Shown: positions 24,581-34,111, numbered from the stretch's first letter. The stretch: 64,000 nt of DNA from Bacteroidales bacterium (GCA_017962235.1 JAGCVS010000019.1:62001-126000), one strand, 5' to 3'. A program made the numbers and translations. Notes: a model not told the origin generated them from the sequence alone.

Positions 24581-26878
24581 ATGAAAAAGATATCGCTTAT
24601 TATTGTTTGCGCCCTTATGGTGGCGCTGCCCGCCTCCGCAAAGAACTGGAAGGCAGAAAAACTTGACAAATGTGACCCGTACATGACCCAGCAGGGCGGA
24701 TACGGCTACCTTATCAAGAACACCCCCAAAGCAGACGTATGGTGGGCAGAGGGCTGCTACAAGGTAATGAAGGATACCCCCACGGCAAAGCGCCGCGCCG
24801 GCACCATTAAGATGACCACCGCCAAGAACGAATACGAATCGTTCATAATGGTGATAAACCCAAAGCAGGATATCAAAGACCTCAAGATAGAGCTCAGCGG
24901 CCTGCCGGAGGGCATCGAGGCTACCATCCGCAAGACGGAATACGTCAATCTGTTTTACAACAGCGACAAATTCGGTTTCCCCGGATACTGGCCAGACCCG
25001 CTGCCGCTTTTTGAGGCCCCTTTTGACGCCCCGGCCGGCGAGAATACATCCTTCTGGGTTACGCTCAAAACTCCTTCAGAATTCGCCAAAAAGGCCTTCA
25101 GCGGCCGCGTTACGGTATCGGACGCCAGCGGATGGAAAGTATCCGCACCGATAGAGGTCAAAGTGCGCAACTTTACCCTGCCCGTCCGTCCCAGTTGCAA
25201 CGCCGATTTTGGCCTGTGGTTTGACCAGGTCATCAGGTACGAAAATCTCAATACCCCGGAGCAGAAGCGCGAGGCTTTTGACAATTATATCCAGGCTTTC
25301 AACGACTACAAGCTGCAGAGCCGCGACCCGTTCTACCTGAATCCCATAAAGTACGATATCACCCAGCCTGCTTGGACAGGCGGTTATTACGACGGCACCA
25401 CCGCGGCAGAAGGCAAATACTCTTTTGTGGTTACCGACGGCTCCGTGAGCGGCAATGCCGAGGCTGTATGGCGGGAAAAATTCATCCCGGTCAAACCCGA
25501 GACCCCCTACAAGATTTGCGTAAGTTTCAAATCCAACAAAGAGACCACCACACAGCTGATTGTGGACTGTTACGATGCAGACAAAAACCTGCTCACCTAC
25601 CGGCGCCGGTTCAAACACCTTAACATGAACGACCAGTGGCAGAGCGACACGCTGAATATCGACCGTTTTGATCCCCGCACCAGATACATCCATGTGCGCC
25701 TGTTTGCTGCCGGCTACCTGGCTTCAGGCAGCGAAACCGCCACGACCTGGTTCGACAACGTGAAGGTTATAGACACCACCACCGGCGAGAATGTCTTCCC
25801 GCAGGGCAATTTTGAAATCGACGTGGATAAAATCAAAGTCAAAGTCGATTTCACAGAGTTCAACAAAGCTGCAGAAAAGTACCGTGATAATGAACAGATG
25901 CGGTTCTTCTCCATCAATATTCCCGGTATAGGCGGCGTCAATTTTGAGAATTCCCGCCCCGGCCAGATTGCCGGCTTCCGCCAGGGTTCAGAAGAATATG
26001 AGAAGGTTATGGCAAGCCTCCTGACTCAGCTCAATGAGGGCTTAAAGCAGGCCGGAATGCTGGACAAGACCCTGGTCTACTGGGGTGACGAGCCCATGCC
26101 GCCGGCATATCCCCTGCTGGAGGACACCCACCGCATGCTCAAGAAATACGCCCCCGGAATCACCACATTCATGACGGAGCTCATCACATGGCGCGAACGC
26201 CGCTACGACACAATGGATATCAGCGGCAACACCGATATCAGCTGCGTGAGCTGGGAGTGCTTCGAGAACCACGACGTCATCAAGAGATATCAGCAGCGGC
26301 CCGGACAGGAACCCTGGAACTACCTGTGCGCCCTCACGCAACACCCCTACTTCACCGACTTCATTGACGCCGATGCCATAGAGATGCGAATATGGCTGTG
26401 GGCAACATATATGTACGGTTTCAAAGGCATCCTGATGTGGGGTTCTACATACTGGAACGCCGGCTCTCAATATACAGACGGTAAGCTCCAGGACCCTTGG
26501 GAAGAGCCCTACTGCTTTGCGACCAGCGACCAGCTCACCCAGCGTCTGCTGGCCGTGGGCGACGGTATCTTCTTCTACCCGCACAACCGCAGGCCCAATG
26601 AGGACAAGACCACCGCTTACACCGGCTACCCCATCCCCAGCCTCCGTCTGGAGACGCTGCGCGACGGAATGGAAGACTTCGAATACCTCACTATGCTGGA
26701 AGATCGCATCCCCCGCATGAGCGCCTCCGACGCCGCCAAAGCCCGCAAACTTCTGGTTCTGCCCCGCGAAGTCTTTGCCGACGACAACCTGGAAACCACC
26801 GACATCTGGTTTATCCACGACCCGCAATACCTCTTTGAGCGCCGCGAGCAGATAGCCAACCTTATAGAGAAATACTAG
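24581..26878 (+). CDS. GH123-like (DUF4091) glycoside hydrolase, long form 2
   Basis: A 765-residue paralogue with signal peptide (ending LPASA) and catalytic pair Asp503-Glu504 in YWGDEPMPPAYP. It carries the same inserted beta-sandwich as the preceding gene (segments GKYSFVVTDGSV, FIPVKPETPYKICVSF, TTWFDNVKVID). It is the closest relative of that gene: the C-terminal segment MSASDAAKARKLLVLP is identical, and long blocks elsewhere differ mainly by conservative changes, which points to local duplication. It begins one base after the previous stop and ends three bases before the next ATG. An upstream in-frame ATG (24551) is inside the preceding gene and would spoil the signal peptide. Confidence 0.85.
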   Translation: MKKISLIIVCALMVALPASAKNWKAEKLDKCDPYMTQQGGYGYLIKNTPKADVWWAEGCYKVMKDTPTAKRRAGTIKMTTAKNEYESFIMVINPKQDIKDLKIELSGLPEGIEATIRKTEYVNLFYNSDKFGFPGYWPDPLPLFEAPFDAPAGENTSFWVTLKTPSEFAKKAFSGRVTVSDASGWKVSAPIEVKVRNFTLPVRPSCNADFGLWFDQVIRYENLNTPEQKREAFDNYIQAFNDYKLQSRDPFYLNPIKYDITQPAWTGGYYDGTTAAEGKYSFVVTDGSVSGNAEAVWREKFIPVKPETPYKICVSFKSNKETTTQLIVDCYDADKNLLTYRRRFKHLNMNDQWQSDTLNIDRFDPRTRYIHVRLFAAGYLASGSETATTWFDNVKVIDTTTGENVFPQGNFEIDVDKIKVKVDFTEFNKAAEKYRDNEQMRFFSINIPGIGGVNFENSRPGQIAGFRQGSEEYEKVMASLLTQLNEGLKQAGMLDKTLVYWGDEPMPPAYPLLEDTHRMLKKYAPGITTFMTELITWRERRYDTMDISGNTDISCVSWECFENHDVIKRYQQRPGQEPWNYLCALTQHPYFTDFIDADAIEMRIWLWATYMYGFKGILMWGSTYWNAGSQYTDGKLQDPWEEPYCFATSDQLTQRLLAVGDGIFFYPHNRRPNEDKTTAYTGYPIPSLRLETLRDGMEDFEYLTMLEDRIPRMSASDAAKARKLLVLPREVFADDNLETTDIWFIHDPQYLFERREQIANLIEKY

Positions 26879-26881
26879 GAG

Positions 26882-29242
26882 ATGAGATACTTTACTACGA
26901 TACTGATGATGCTGTGCCTGGCATTGCCGACGGCGGGACAGACTCACGGCAAGGGGGCAAAATTGCCCGGCGAGATGGACAAGTGCGACCCGTACATGAC
27001 TGCACAGGGCGGCTACGGTTATCTTGTGGATAACGGCCCCAAGGCGGCCGTATGGTGGGCCGAAGGCATCTACAAGGTGATGAAAGACACTCCGGTGGCC
27101 AAGCGGCGCGCCAGAGGTGTCAGCCTCTCCACCGCGCGCCACGAATACGAGTCATTCATCGTGGTTATCAACCCAAAGGAGGATCTGAAAGGAATTTCCG
27201 TCTCGGTGGATGGATTTGACGGTTATCCCGTCATCATAGCGGACGGGCGACCTGGTTTTACACAGCCCGACGGCATCTCCGCCTACATTCGTAAGGTGGA
27301 ATACGTCACCACATATTACACCAACGACAGTTACGGCTGGCCGGGCGAATGGCCCGACCCGCTGCCGCTGTACGAAGAGCCGCAAGACGCCCCAAAAGGC
27401 GAAAATACATCTTTCTGGATAACGCTTTACACTCCTGCAAATATGCCTGCTGGGACACTTGAGGGCTCTGTGACACTAAAAGATGCCTCTGGCTGGATGG
27501 TCACAATCCCCGTCAGCCTCAAGGTGCGCGACATCACCCTGCCCGCCGTCCCGACGCTCCATTCCGGTTTCGGCTTCCGTTTCGATCACGTGATAGCCTA
27601 CGAAAACCTCAAGACGCAGGAGCAGAAAGAGGAAGCGTTCCACAACTATCTGGAGATGTACCACGACTACCGCATCTCCCCCTCCTATGCCCCGTTCTAC
27701 CTGACTCCGGCCCAATACAGCTACGAAGGCATCGACTGGCGCGGAGGAAACTTTGATCCGGACACCATGTCAGAGGGCAGATACAGCTACATGGTTTCCG
27801 ATGGCTCTTACGATAGCAATCAATACGCCCGCGCCACGGAGCAGTTTATCCCGATATCGCCCGACAATAAATATCAGGTCATCTTTGACAACCGTTCCGA
27901 CGGCCCGTCCAAATCTACTCTCAGGGTAGACTGCTACGACACCGCACGCAGACCGCTCCCCTACCGCAGCCATTTTATCCATTTCAAGACCGGTGATGAG
28001 TGGAAGAGCGACACCCTGAATATCGAACGACTGCCCAAAGATGTAGCATACGCCTCCATCCGCCTCTATGGCACCAGCGCCATCATCGGCGGCGAGTCCA
28101 CAGGAAAGACCTGGTACGACAATGTCCGGTTCTTAGACCAGGACACCGGCGAGAACCTCTTCCCGCAAGGCAACTTCGAGCCCGACACATCCCGCTTCAA
28201 GGTAAACATCGACTGGAGTGCATTTGAGAAGACAGCTGCAAAATATTATGGCGAAACCCCCTGGTTCACAGGCTTCACCTTTGATATCCCCGTACTTCAC
28301 AATGCCTGCGGCTTCCCCTTCGGCACCGAAGAGCACGAGATTATCTTCAAGGACTGCGTGCAGCAGATAGAAGCGGAGTTTGAGAAGCTGAACCTGCTGG
28401 ACAAGGCATATATATACTGGGTGGACGAGCCGTTCCCGGATGCCTACCCTATGATTCACACCACCAATGCGCTTATCAAAAAGCACGCTCCCCGGCTGCG
28501 CCCCTTCATAGCAGAACAGTTCCCATGGCTCGCAAACAACGCAGATGACCCCAGGCTGGACATCGTTGATGTCACCGACATGTTCTGCGTGAGCTGGAAC
28601 TGTCTTGACGACCACGCCAAGATTGGTCGCGTACAATCCATACCCGGCAAAGAGGTGTGGACCTACCTGTGCACCGCCACCCGTGCCCCCTTCTTTACCA
28701 ATTTCATAGACCACGACGGCATCGATATGCGCATGTGGATCTGGGCTACCCGTACCTTGGATTTGAAAGGCATTCTGATTTGGCGGAACAATTACTGGAC
28801 CGCCCTTTCTGCAACGGAGAACGGTGCTTTCAAAAGCGTGTGGGAAGAACCCGCAAGTTTTATCAGCGGAGAAGTCGGGGCAAAGAACTTTGAGATGGAC
28901 CAGAAAATATGGGGCAACGGCGACGGAATGCTGTTCTATCACAACAACCGGAAGCCAGGCATCGACCGCGACACCCCCTACACCGGCAAACCGGTTCCCT
29001 GCGTCCGTCTGGAAATCCTGCGCGACGGAATAGAAGACTATGAGTATCTGACTCTTCTGGAGCAGAAGATTCCCATGATGAGCAAATCAGACGCAAAGAA
29101 GGCGCGCGGGCTGCTGACCCTCCCCGACACCGTTTTCCAGGACGATGACGCCACTCACGATGTAAAATATTACATCAAAGACCCCCAGTATCTGCTGGAC
29201 CGCCGAGAGCAGATAGCCCGCCTTTTGGAAAAGTACCGTTAA
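26882..29242 (+). CDS. GH123-like (DUF4091) glycoside hydrolase, long form 3
   Basis: A 786-residue paralogue, the most divergent of the long forms. It has a signal peptide (ending LPTAGQ), the CDPYMTAQGGYGYL block, an N-terminal insertion of roughly 20 residues (around VIIADGRPGFTQPDG), the inserted beta-sandwich (GRYSYMVSDGS, FIPISPDNKYQVIFD, KTWYDNVRFLD) and catalytic Asp515-Glu516. The Gly of YWGDEP is Val here (YWVDEP), and the barrel segment before it (FTFDIPVLHNACGFPFGTEE) differs from the others. Both changes suggest altered substrate preference rather than loss of activity. It is the last gene of the three-gene operon; no strong terminator follows before the acyl-CoA ligase promoter. 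Confidence 0.83.
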   Translation: MRYFTTILMMLCLALPTAGQTHGKGAKLPGEMDKCDPYMTAQGGYGYLVDNGPKAAVWWAEGIYKVMKDTPVAKRRARGVSLSTARHEYESFIVVINPKEDLKGISVSVDGFDGYPVIIADGRPGFTQPDGISAYIRKVEYVTTYYTNDSYGWPGEWPDPLPLYEEPQDAPKGENTSFWITLYTPANMPAGTLEGSVTLKDASGWMVTIPVSLKVRDITLPAVPTLHSGFGFRFDHVIAYENLKTQEQKEEAFHNYLEMYHDYRISPSYAPFYLTPAQYSYEGIDWRGGNFDPDTMSEGRYSYMVSDGSYDSNQYARATEQFIPISPDNKYQVIFDNRSDGPSKSTLRVDCYDTARRPLPYRSHFIHFKTGDEWKSDTLNIERLPKDVAYASIRLYGTSAIIGGESTGKTWYDNVRFLDQDTGENLFPQGNFEPDTSRFKVNIDWSAFEKTAAKYYGETPWFTGFTFDIPVLHNACGFPFGTEEHEIIFKDCVQQIEAEFEKLNLLDKAYIYWVDEPFPDAYPMIHTTNALIKKHAPRLRPFIAEQFPWLANNADDPRLDIVDVTDMFCVSWNCLDDHAKIGRVQSIPGKEVWTYLCTATRAPFFTNFIDHDGIDMRMWIWATRTLDLKGILIWRNNYWTALSATENGAFKSVWEEPASFISGEVGAKNFEMDQKIWGNGDGMLFYHNNRKPGIDRDTPYTGKPVPCVRLEILRDGIEDYEYLTLLEQKIPMMSKSDAKKARGLLTLPDTVFQDDDATHDVKYYIKDPQYLLDRREQIARLLEKYR

Positions 29243-29255
29243 TTCGCTATCTTCG
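29224..29255 (+). promoter_or_regulatory. Promoter of the acyl-CoA ligase gene
   Basis: TTTG (29224-29227), 20 bp, TATCTTCG (29248-29255), one mismatch to TAnnTTTG. The -33 element lies inside the end of the last GH123-like gene. The predicted leader is about 20-25 bases. Confidence 0.6.
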
Positions 29256-29284
29256 CAGTCCTTTTAACAGAAAAACAAATACCA

Positions 29285-30934
29285 ATGGTAACAGAATATC
29301 CTCATTACTTGACCAGTTTGCAGGAGAATGTCTGCAAGTTCTGGGACAAGAAAGCCCTCAACGATGTTGGCGGCGAAAGCTACAGCTTTGGCCAGATGGC
29401 CATTCGCATTGAAAAACTCAGCCTGTTCATGAATGCCGCAGGCATCAAGCCCAAGGACGACAAGGTGGCCATTTGCGCCCACAACTGCGCCCGCTGGGGC
29501 ATGGTGTTCCTGGCAATCAATACCTACGGCAGCGTGGCTGTGCCCATCCTGTTCGATTTCACCCCCGACTCCGTCTGCAACCTTGTAGACCATTCGGAGA
29601 GCGTGGGCCTGTTCACTACCGGCGCCAAATGGGCCAAGATGAACGCAGAGGCAATGCCGCGCCTGCGCTTTGCAGTGAACATTGAGAACTGGGAGTTGCT
29701 CTTTGCTGCGGACGACAAGGTCAAGAAGGCTTACGAAGGCATGGAAGACACCTTCTCCGCCAAGTATCCTGAAGATTTTGGCCCGGGCGACGTATGCTAC
29801 GCTACCGACAACATGGACGATCTGGCCATCATCAACTACACCTCGGGCTCTACCGGCAACCCCAAGGGCGTAATGCTCACCCGCCGCAACATGAGCGCGA
29901 TGATAGACTTCTGCAACCGCTGGATGCCCATCGCTCCCGACCACAACATGGTTACCATGCTCCCCATGGCCCACATGTATGGCCTCATGATTGAGTTCAT
30001 GTATCAGGTATGCAACGGCTGCAGCATGTACTGGCTGGGCAAGACCCCTACCCCCGCAGTGCTGCTCAAGGCTTATGCAGATTACAAGCCCCACCTGCTG
30101 GTAACCGTGCCTCTGGTGATGGAGAAGATATACAAGAGCAAGATCAAACCGGTGGTGGAGAAGCCAGTGATGAAGATTCTCACCGCCATCCCCGGCATCC
30201 GCCAGATGATCTTCAAGAAGATAAAGGACGGTCTCTATCAGGCATTCGGCGGCAACGTTACCGAGTTCATCATGGGCGGTGCAGCGCTTAACCCGGAGGT
30301 GGAGAAGTGGTTCCGCAAGATCAAATTCCCCTACACCGTGGGTTACGGCATGACGGAGGCCTGCCCGCTGCTGGCATATCGTCCCGCCCCTGAATATGTG
30401 CAGGGCTCCTGCGGACGCGCCATTGATATAGTTGAAATCCGCATCGATTCTGATGATCCCGAGCATGTGGCCGGCGAAATCCAGGCCCGCGGCCAGAGCG
30501 TCTGCATCGGCTATTACAAGAACGATGAGGCCAGCGCCACCCTGTTTACAGACGACGGATGGCTACGCACCGGCGACCTGGGCACCATGGACGCCGACGG
30601 CAATGTATTTATCCGCGGCCGCAGCAAGAGTCTGATTCTCTCCGCAAACGGACAGAACATCTATCCTGAGGAGGTTGAGGCCGTTGTGAACAATCAGTAC
30701 GGCGTTGCAGAGAGTGTGGTTGTAGACCGCGCCGGCAAGCTGGTCGCTCTGGTATATCCGGATCAGGCCATCCTCCCGGAGAACGGAGAAGAGCAGGCAG
30801 ATATGGCTGAGGCTATCCGCGTTGGCGCCAACAAACTGCTGCCCGGCTACAGCCAGCTCACCAAGGTGGAACTCCAGAAGACCCCGTTTGAGAAGACTCC
30901 GAAGATGAGTATCAAACGGTTCTTGTATTCATAA
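29285..30934 (+). CDS. AMP-dependent long-chain acyl-CoA ligase
   Basis: A 549-residue member of the ANL superfamily. It activates a fatty acid with ATP and CoA through an acyl-AMP intermediate. The phosphate-binding motif is YTSGSTGNPKG, the A5-type motif is GYGMTEACP, and the adenine/ribose-binding Asp is in WLRTGDLG; the C-terminal lid carries the hinge (GRSKSLI) and the final lysine region (KTPKMSIKRF). No signal peptide, so it is cytoplasmic or peripheral to the inner membrane. Length is typical of FadD-like enzymes rather than acetyl-CoA synthetases. It is a monocistronic unit with its own promoter and a shared terminator. Confidence 0.9.
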   Translation: MVTEYPHYLTSLQENVCKFWDKKALNDVGGESYSFGQMAIRIEKLSLFMNAAGIKPKDDKVAICAHNCARWGMVFLAINTYGSVAVPILFDFTPDSVCNLVDHSESVGLFTTGAKWAKMNAEAMPRLRFAVNIENWELLFAADDKVKKAYEGMEDTFSAKYPEDFGPGDVCYATDNMDDLAIINYTSGSTGNPKGVMLTRRNMSAMIDFCNRWMPIAPDHNMVTMLPMAHMYGLMIEFMYQVCNGCSMYWLGKTPTPAVLLKAYADYKPHLLVTVPLVMEKIYKSKIKPVVEKPVMKILTAIPGIRQMIFKKIKDGLYQAFGGNVTEFIMGGAALNPEVEKWFRKIKFPYTVGYGMTEACPLLAYRPAPEYVQGSCGRAIDIVEIRIDSDDPEHVAGEIQARGQSVCIGYYKNDEASATLFTDDGWLRTGDLGTMDADGNVFIRGRSKSLILSANGQNIYPEEVEAVVNNQYGVAESVVVDRAGKLVALVYPDQAILPENGEEQADMAEAIRVGANKLLPGYSQLTKVELQKTPFEKTPKMSIKRFLYS

Positions 30935-30962
30935 AAAAAGGCGCCTCCCGGCGCCTTTTTTT
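30933..30962. terminator. Bidirectional terminator between ligase and rubrerythrin
   Basis: Perfect stem GGCGCC (30940-30945), TCCC loop, GGCGCC (30950-30955), flanked by seven A and seven T. It works for the plus-strand ligase and the minus-strand rubrerythrin, whose stop codons are inside its A/T tracts. Confidence 0.9.
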
Positions 30963-31515
30963 AGTCCTTAAAATACCTGTGGTATAGCCCCTCGAAGCCC
31001 TTCCCGTGACGGGCCTCGTCTTTGGCCATCTCATGCACCGTGTCGTGGATGGCGTCCAGATTCTGCTGCTTTGCCAGGGTTGCGATGCGCTTCTTGCCCT
31101 CGCATGCGCCGGCTTCCGCCTCCATGCGCTTCTTGAGGTTGGTCTTGGTGTCCCATACAACCTCGCCCAGCAGCTCTGCAAACTTGGCAGCGTGCTCAGC
31201 CTCTTCAAATGCATAGCGCTTGAAAGCCTCCGCAATCTCGGGATAACCTTCGCGGTCTGCCTGACGGCTCATGGCCAGGTACATGCCCACCTCTGTGCAT
31301 TCACCTTTGAAATCATCGTGCAGACCCTTCAGGATTTCGGGGTCCTGGACGTTCTTTGCCACGCCCAGCACATGCTCGTCCACAAATACCAGCGGACCGG
31401 CGTTCTCTACTACTTCTATGAATTTTTCACCCGGCACGCCGCACAAAGGGCATTTCTCGGGAGCGGCGTCACCCTCATGGATGTAACCGCAAACAGGACA
31501 TCTGAATTTTGCCAT
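30961..31515 (-). CDS. Reverse-type rubrerythrin (NADH peroxidase-like)
   Basis: A 184-residue cytoplasmic non-haem iron protein that reduces hydrogen peroxide in anaerobes. The rubredoxin-like Fe(Cys)4 centre is N-terminal (CPVCGY with Cys6/Cys9; CPLCG with Cys22/Cys25). The four-helix diiron domain follows, with ligand motifs [16 protein letters not shown] and DEARHGKG. That order, rubredoxin first, is the reverse of classical rubrerythrin and matches the oxygen-induced reverse rubrerythrins of anaerobes. A TATCTTTA box on the minus strand (31562-31569) may start its transcript with a leader of about 40 bases; I see no specific peroxide-responsive operator. Confidence 0.93.
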   Translation of the reverse strand: MAKFRCPVCGYIHEGDAAPEKCPLCGVPGEKFIEVVENAGPLVFVDEHVLGVAKNVQDPEILKGLHDDFKGECTEVGMYLAMSRQADREGYPEIAEAFKRYAFEEAEHAAKFAELLGEVVWDTKTNLKKRMEAEAGACEGKKRIATLAKQQNLDAIHDTVHEMAKDEARHGKGFEGLYHRYFKD

Positions 31516-31621
31516 ATCTGTAAATACTTTTTGTGTTAATAAATTCCTGAATAGTCTTTGGTAAAGATAAGCAGATTATTTCAAATTAGCAGTATTTTCG
31601 TAACCGATAATCTTTATACCG

Positions 31622-32305
31622 ATGGACGAGAGCAGGACCATTCTAAGCGAGCAGGACCGGCTGCGGCACGAGGCCAGAAAGGGCGATGCCGACTATCTGC
31701 AGAATGCCCGGCGGCCCCAGGGCGACGACGGCCGCACCATGATCCGCCGCATGAACGGCGGCACCCATGCTCAGCTGGCGGCGTGGGGCTTCTCCCTGCT
31801 GAATGATATCCCTTCCGACGCCGAAATACTGGACGCCGGATGCGGCGGCGGGGCCAACCTGGCGCGCTGGATGGACTTTCTGCCCCACGCCCGCGTCACC
31901 GGGCTGGATTTCTCCGATATCAGCGTAGAGGAAAGCCGCGCCTTCAACAGCGCAGAAATCGCCTCAGGGCGCTGTAATGTGCTTCAGGGGGATGTGATGG
32001 ACATGCCCTTCACTAATGGCGCGTTTGGCTGCGTAAGCGCCTTTGAAACGGTTTATTTCTGGCCCGACATCGCCCGTGCCTTCAGCGAAGTGTGGCGCGT
32101 GCTCAAAACCGGCGGCACATTCTTCGTCTGCAACGAATCGGACGGCAAAGACCAGCCCGCCATTGATGCTTCGCATATAATCAAGGGGATGAAACTCTAC
32201 ACGGCTGAAGAACTGGAAGCGCAGCTTAAGCAGGCCGGATTCAGCCGGATTGAGATTCTCACCAAAGCCGGCACACATTATCTGGCGGCAATTGCAAAAA
32301 AATGA
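31622..32305 (+). CDS. Class I SAM-dependent methyltransferase
   Basis: A 227-residue soluble enzyme of the UbiE/Methyltransf_11 type. The SAM-binding motif I is EILDAGCGGGANL (about residues 62-74); an acidic end to strand 2 (VTGLDFSD) binds the ribose; motif II is QGDVMDMPF and post-II is FSEVWRVLKTGG. The first 50 residues are charged and carry no signal. The methyl acceptor cannot be told; relatives act on small molecules or quinones. It is followed 33 bases later by the Na/Pi cotransporter gene, without a terminator between. Confidence 0.88.
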   Translation: MDESRTILSEQDRLRHEARKGDADYLQNARRPQGDDGRTMIRRMNGGTHAQLAAWGFSLLNDIPSDAEILDAGCGGGANLARWMDFLPHARVTGLDFSDISVEESRAFNSAEIASGRCNVLQGDVMDMPFTNGAFGCVSAFETVYFWPDIARAFSEVWRVLKTGGTFFVCNESDGKDQPAIDASHIIKGMKLYTAEELEAQLKQAGFSRIEILTKAGTHYLAAIAKK

Positions 32306-32338
32306 TTATCTTTATAAGACCATTATAACACCCACCAT

Positions 32339-34066
32339 ATGTTCTTACAGATTCTAACACTGCTGGGCTCGCTTGGAATGTTCCTCTACGGAATGTCGCT
32401 CATGAGCGGCGGGCTGCAGAAGATGGCCGGGAACCGGATGCGGACCTTCATGGCCAAGATGACCTCCAACACGTTCAAGTGCATCCTCACCGGCGTTGCG
32501 GTAACTGCAATGGTGCAGAGTTCCACCGCCACCACGCTGATGATTGTGAGCTTTGTGAACGCCGGTCTGCTGGCCCTGGGCAGTGCCATCGCCGTGATCA
32601 TGGGTGCCAACATCGGTACCACCGTTACCGCGTGGATTTTCGCGCTCAGCTTTGGCGGCAGCAGCTGGAGCCTGGGCATGATTGCCATCCCGCTCATGTT
32701 CTTTGCTTTCGTATGCATGAGCGTGAAGAAATACAAGAACTTTGGCGAGTTCCTGATGGGTTTTGCCCTGCTGTTCCTGGGTATCACCACCCTCAAGGAG
32801 ACATCCACGGTGCTTCTCGATAACGAGGGGGTAAGGACATTCCTCAGTTCCCTGTCCGGCCACGGATTCTGGAGCATATTACTGTTCATGCTTGCCGGCG
32901 CGGTAATCACCCTCATGCTGCAGAGTTCCGCCACCGCCACTGCCATCACCATGGTGCTGGTGGCGCAGGGCTACATCCCGTTCAGTATGGCCACTGCAAT
33001 GGTGCTGGGTTCCAACCTTGGTACCACTGTTACTTCAAACATAGCGGCTGCCGTGGCCAACGTGAGTGCAAAGCGCACCGCCAGGGCGCACTTCCTGTTC
33101 AATCTGTTTGGTGTGATACTGGCGCTGATACTGTTCAAGCCGTTCCTGGCCTTGGTGGGCATCACCGTAGAGGCATTCGGATTCCCCAATCCTGTGAACG
33201 TATCGTTCACTGAGGTAGATGCAGCCACCCGCGCCAGCCTGGAAGCATCTCTCCCCTACAGCGTGGCAATGCTGCACACCGTATTCAACCTGATTACCAC
33301 CCTCATTCTGGTCTGGTTCATCCCGCAGCTGGTGAAGATGGTAACCTGGATGGTTCCCAACAAGGGAGAGGAAAAGGAGACCTACAGGCTCAAATATATC
33401 GGGGCCGGCAATATCGGTACCGGCGACCTTGCTCTGAACAGCGCCAAGCTGGAGGTTGTGGAATTCGGCAAGCTCTGCCGCCGCGACCTGGCGTATATCC
33501 GCGCCGCCATCAATGCTACTTCTCAGGAAGAATTTGAGAAGGCCGATGAGAAGCTGATACATTACGAGGAGGTTACCGACAATGTAGAGCGTGAGATTGC
33601 CGCCTATCTGAGCGATGTTACAAAGCACGAGCTGAGCCGCGAAGGCCAGGCGCGCGTGCGCGAATTCTACCGCATCATAGGCGAGATGGAGTCCCTGGGC
33701 GACAGCGGCGAGACCATCGGCAAGATTGTGGGCCGCGTGTGGGCGCATGGCGGCAAGTTTACAGACGATATGAGAAACAAGCTCAACCATATGGCTGACC
33801 TTGTGGACGCCGCATACGAGGCGATGCATCACAACCTGGCGACCCCGCTGGTAGAGCTGCGCGACATCACCAACTCAGACCAGGCCGAGGAGGCGATAAA
33901 CAATTACCGCGACCGTCTGCGCGAAGAGCACCTGAGCAACATAGAGAAGGCATCGTATCCATACGAAACCGGATCATTCTTCATGGACCTGGTGAACTGC
34001 TTCGAAAAGATGGGCGACTTTATCATCAATATTTCGCAAAGCGTAATAGGAGCCAGGAGGCTATAA
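32339..34066 (+). CDS. Na+/phosphate cotransporter family protein with PhoU-like domain
   Basis: A 575-residue inner-membrane protein. The transport part (about 1-350) has the internal duplication characteristic of NptA/SLC34-like carriers, each half carrying a QSS signature (VQSSTATTLMIVSF and LQSSATATAITMV). Residues of about 375-570 form a helical PhoU-like cytoplasmic domain. It is expected to import inorganic phosphate with sodium, or to regulate phosphate balance. With the secreted histidine phosphatase at 2415 it is one of two phosphate-related genes here, but the two are far apart. A TATCTTTA box lies at 32307-32314. It ends at a strong terminator. Confidence 0.9.
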   Translation: MFLQILTLLGSLGMFLYGMSLMSGGLQKMAGNRMRTFMAKMTSNTFKCILTGVAVTAMVQSSTATTLMIVSFVNAGLLALGSAIAVIMGANIGTTVTAWIFALSFGGSSWSLGMIAIPLMFFAFVCMSVKKYKNFGEFLMGFALLFLGITTLKETSTVLLDNEGVRTFLSSLSGHGFWSILLFMLAGAVITLMLQSSATATAITMVLVAQGYIPFSMATAMVLGSNLGTTVTSNIAAAVANVSAKRTARAHFLFNLFGVILALILFKPFLALVGITVEAFGFPNPVNVSFTEVDAATRASLEASLPYSVAMLHTVFNLITTLILVWFIPQLVKMVTWMVPNKGEEKETYRLKYIGAGNIGTGDLALNSAKLEVVEFGKLCRRDLAYIRAAINATSQEEFEKADEKLIHYEEVTDNVEREIAAYLSDVTKHELSREGQARVREFYRIIGEMESLGDSGETIGKIVGRVWAHGGKFTDDMRNKLNHMADLVDAAYEAMHHNLATPLVELRDITNSDQAEEAINNYRDRLREEHLSNIEKASYPYETGSFFMDLVNCFEKMGDFIINISQSVIGARRL

Positions 34067-34067
34067 C

Positions 34068-34097
34068 AAAAAAGGCACCCTTGCGGGTGCCTTTTTT
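34068..34097. terminator. Bidirectional terminator
   Basis: Stem GGCACCC (34074-34080), TTGC loop, GGGTGCC (34085-34091), with six A before and six T after. It lies between the convergent cotransporter (ends 34066) and rplI (ends 34112). Confidence 0.9.
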
Positions 34098-34111
34098 ATT
34101 TGAGTAACAGA

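Noticed and set aside
22207-24684. A minus-strand open frame continuing upstream of the deformylase as a 1025-residue protein
   Set aside because: The extension is antisense to the GH123-like gene, has no homology-like features, and the deformylase has its own signal peptide and promoter at 22206-22219.
26872-26884. AGGAG just before ATG 26882 as a ribosome-binding site
   Set aside because: It is only one base from the ATG and partly formed by the previous stop codon, too close to function as a Shine-Dalgarno site.
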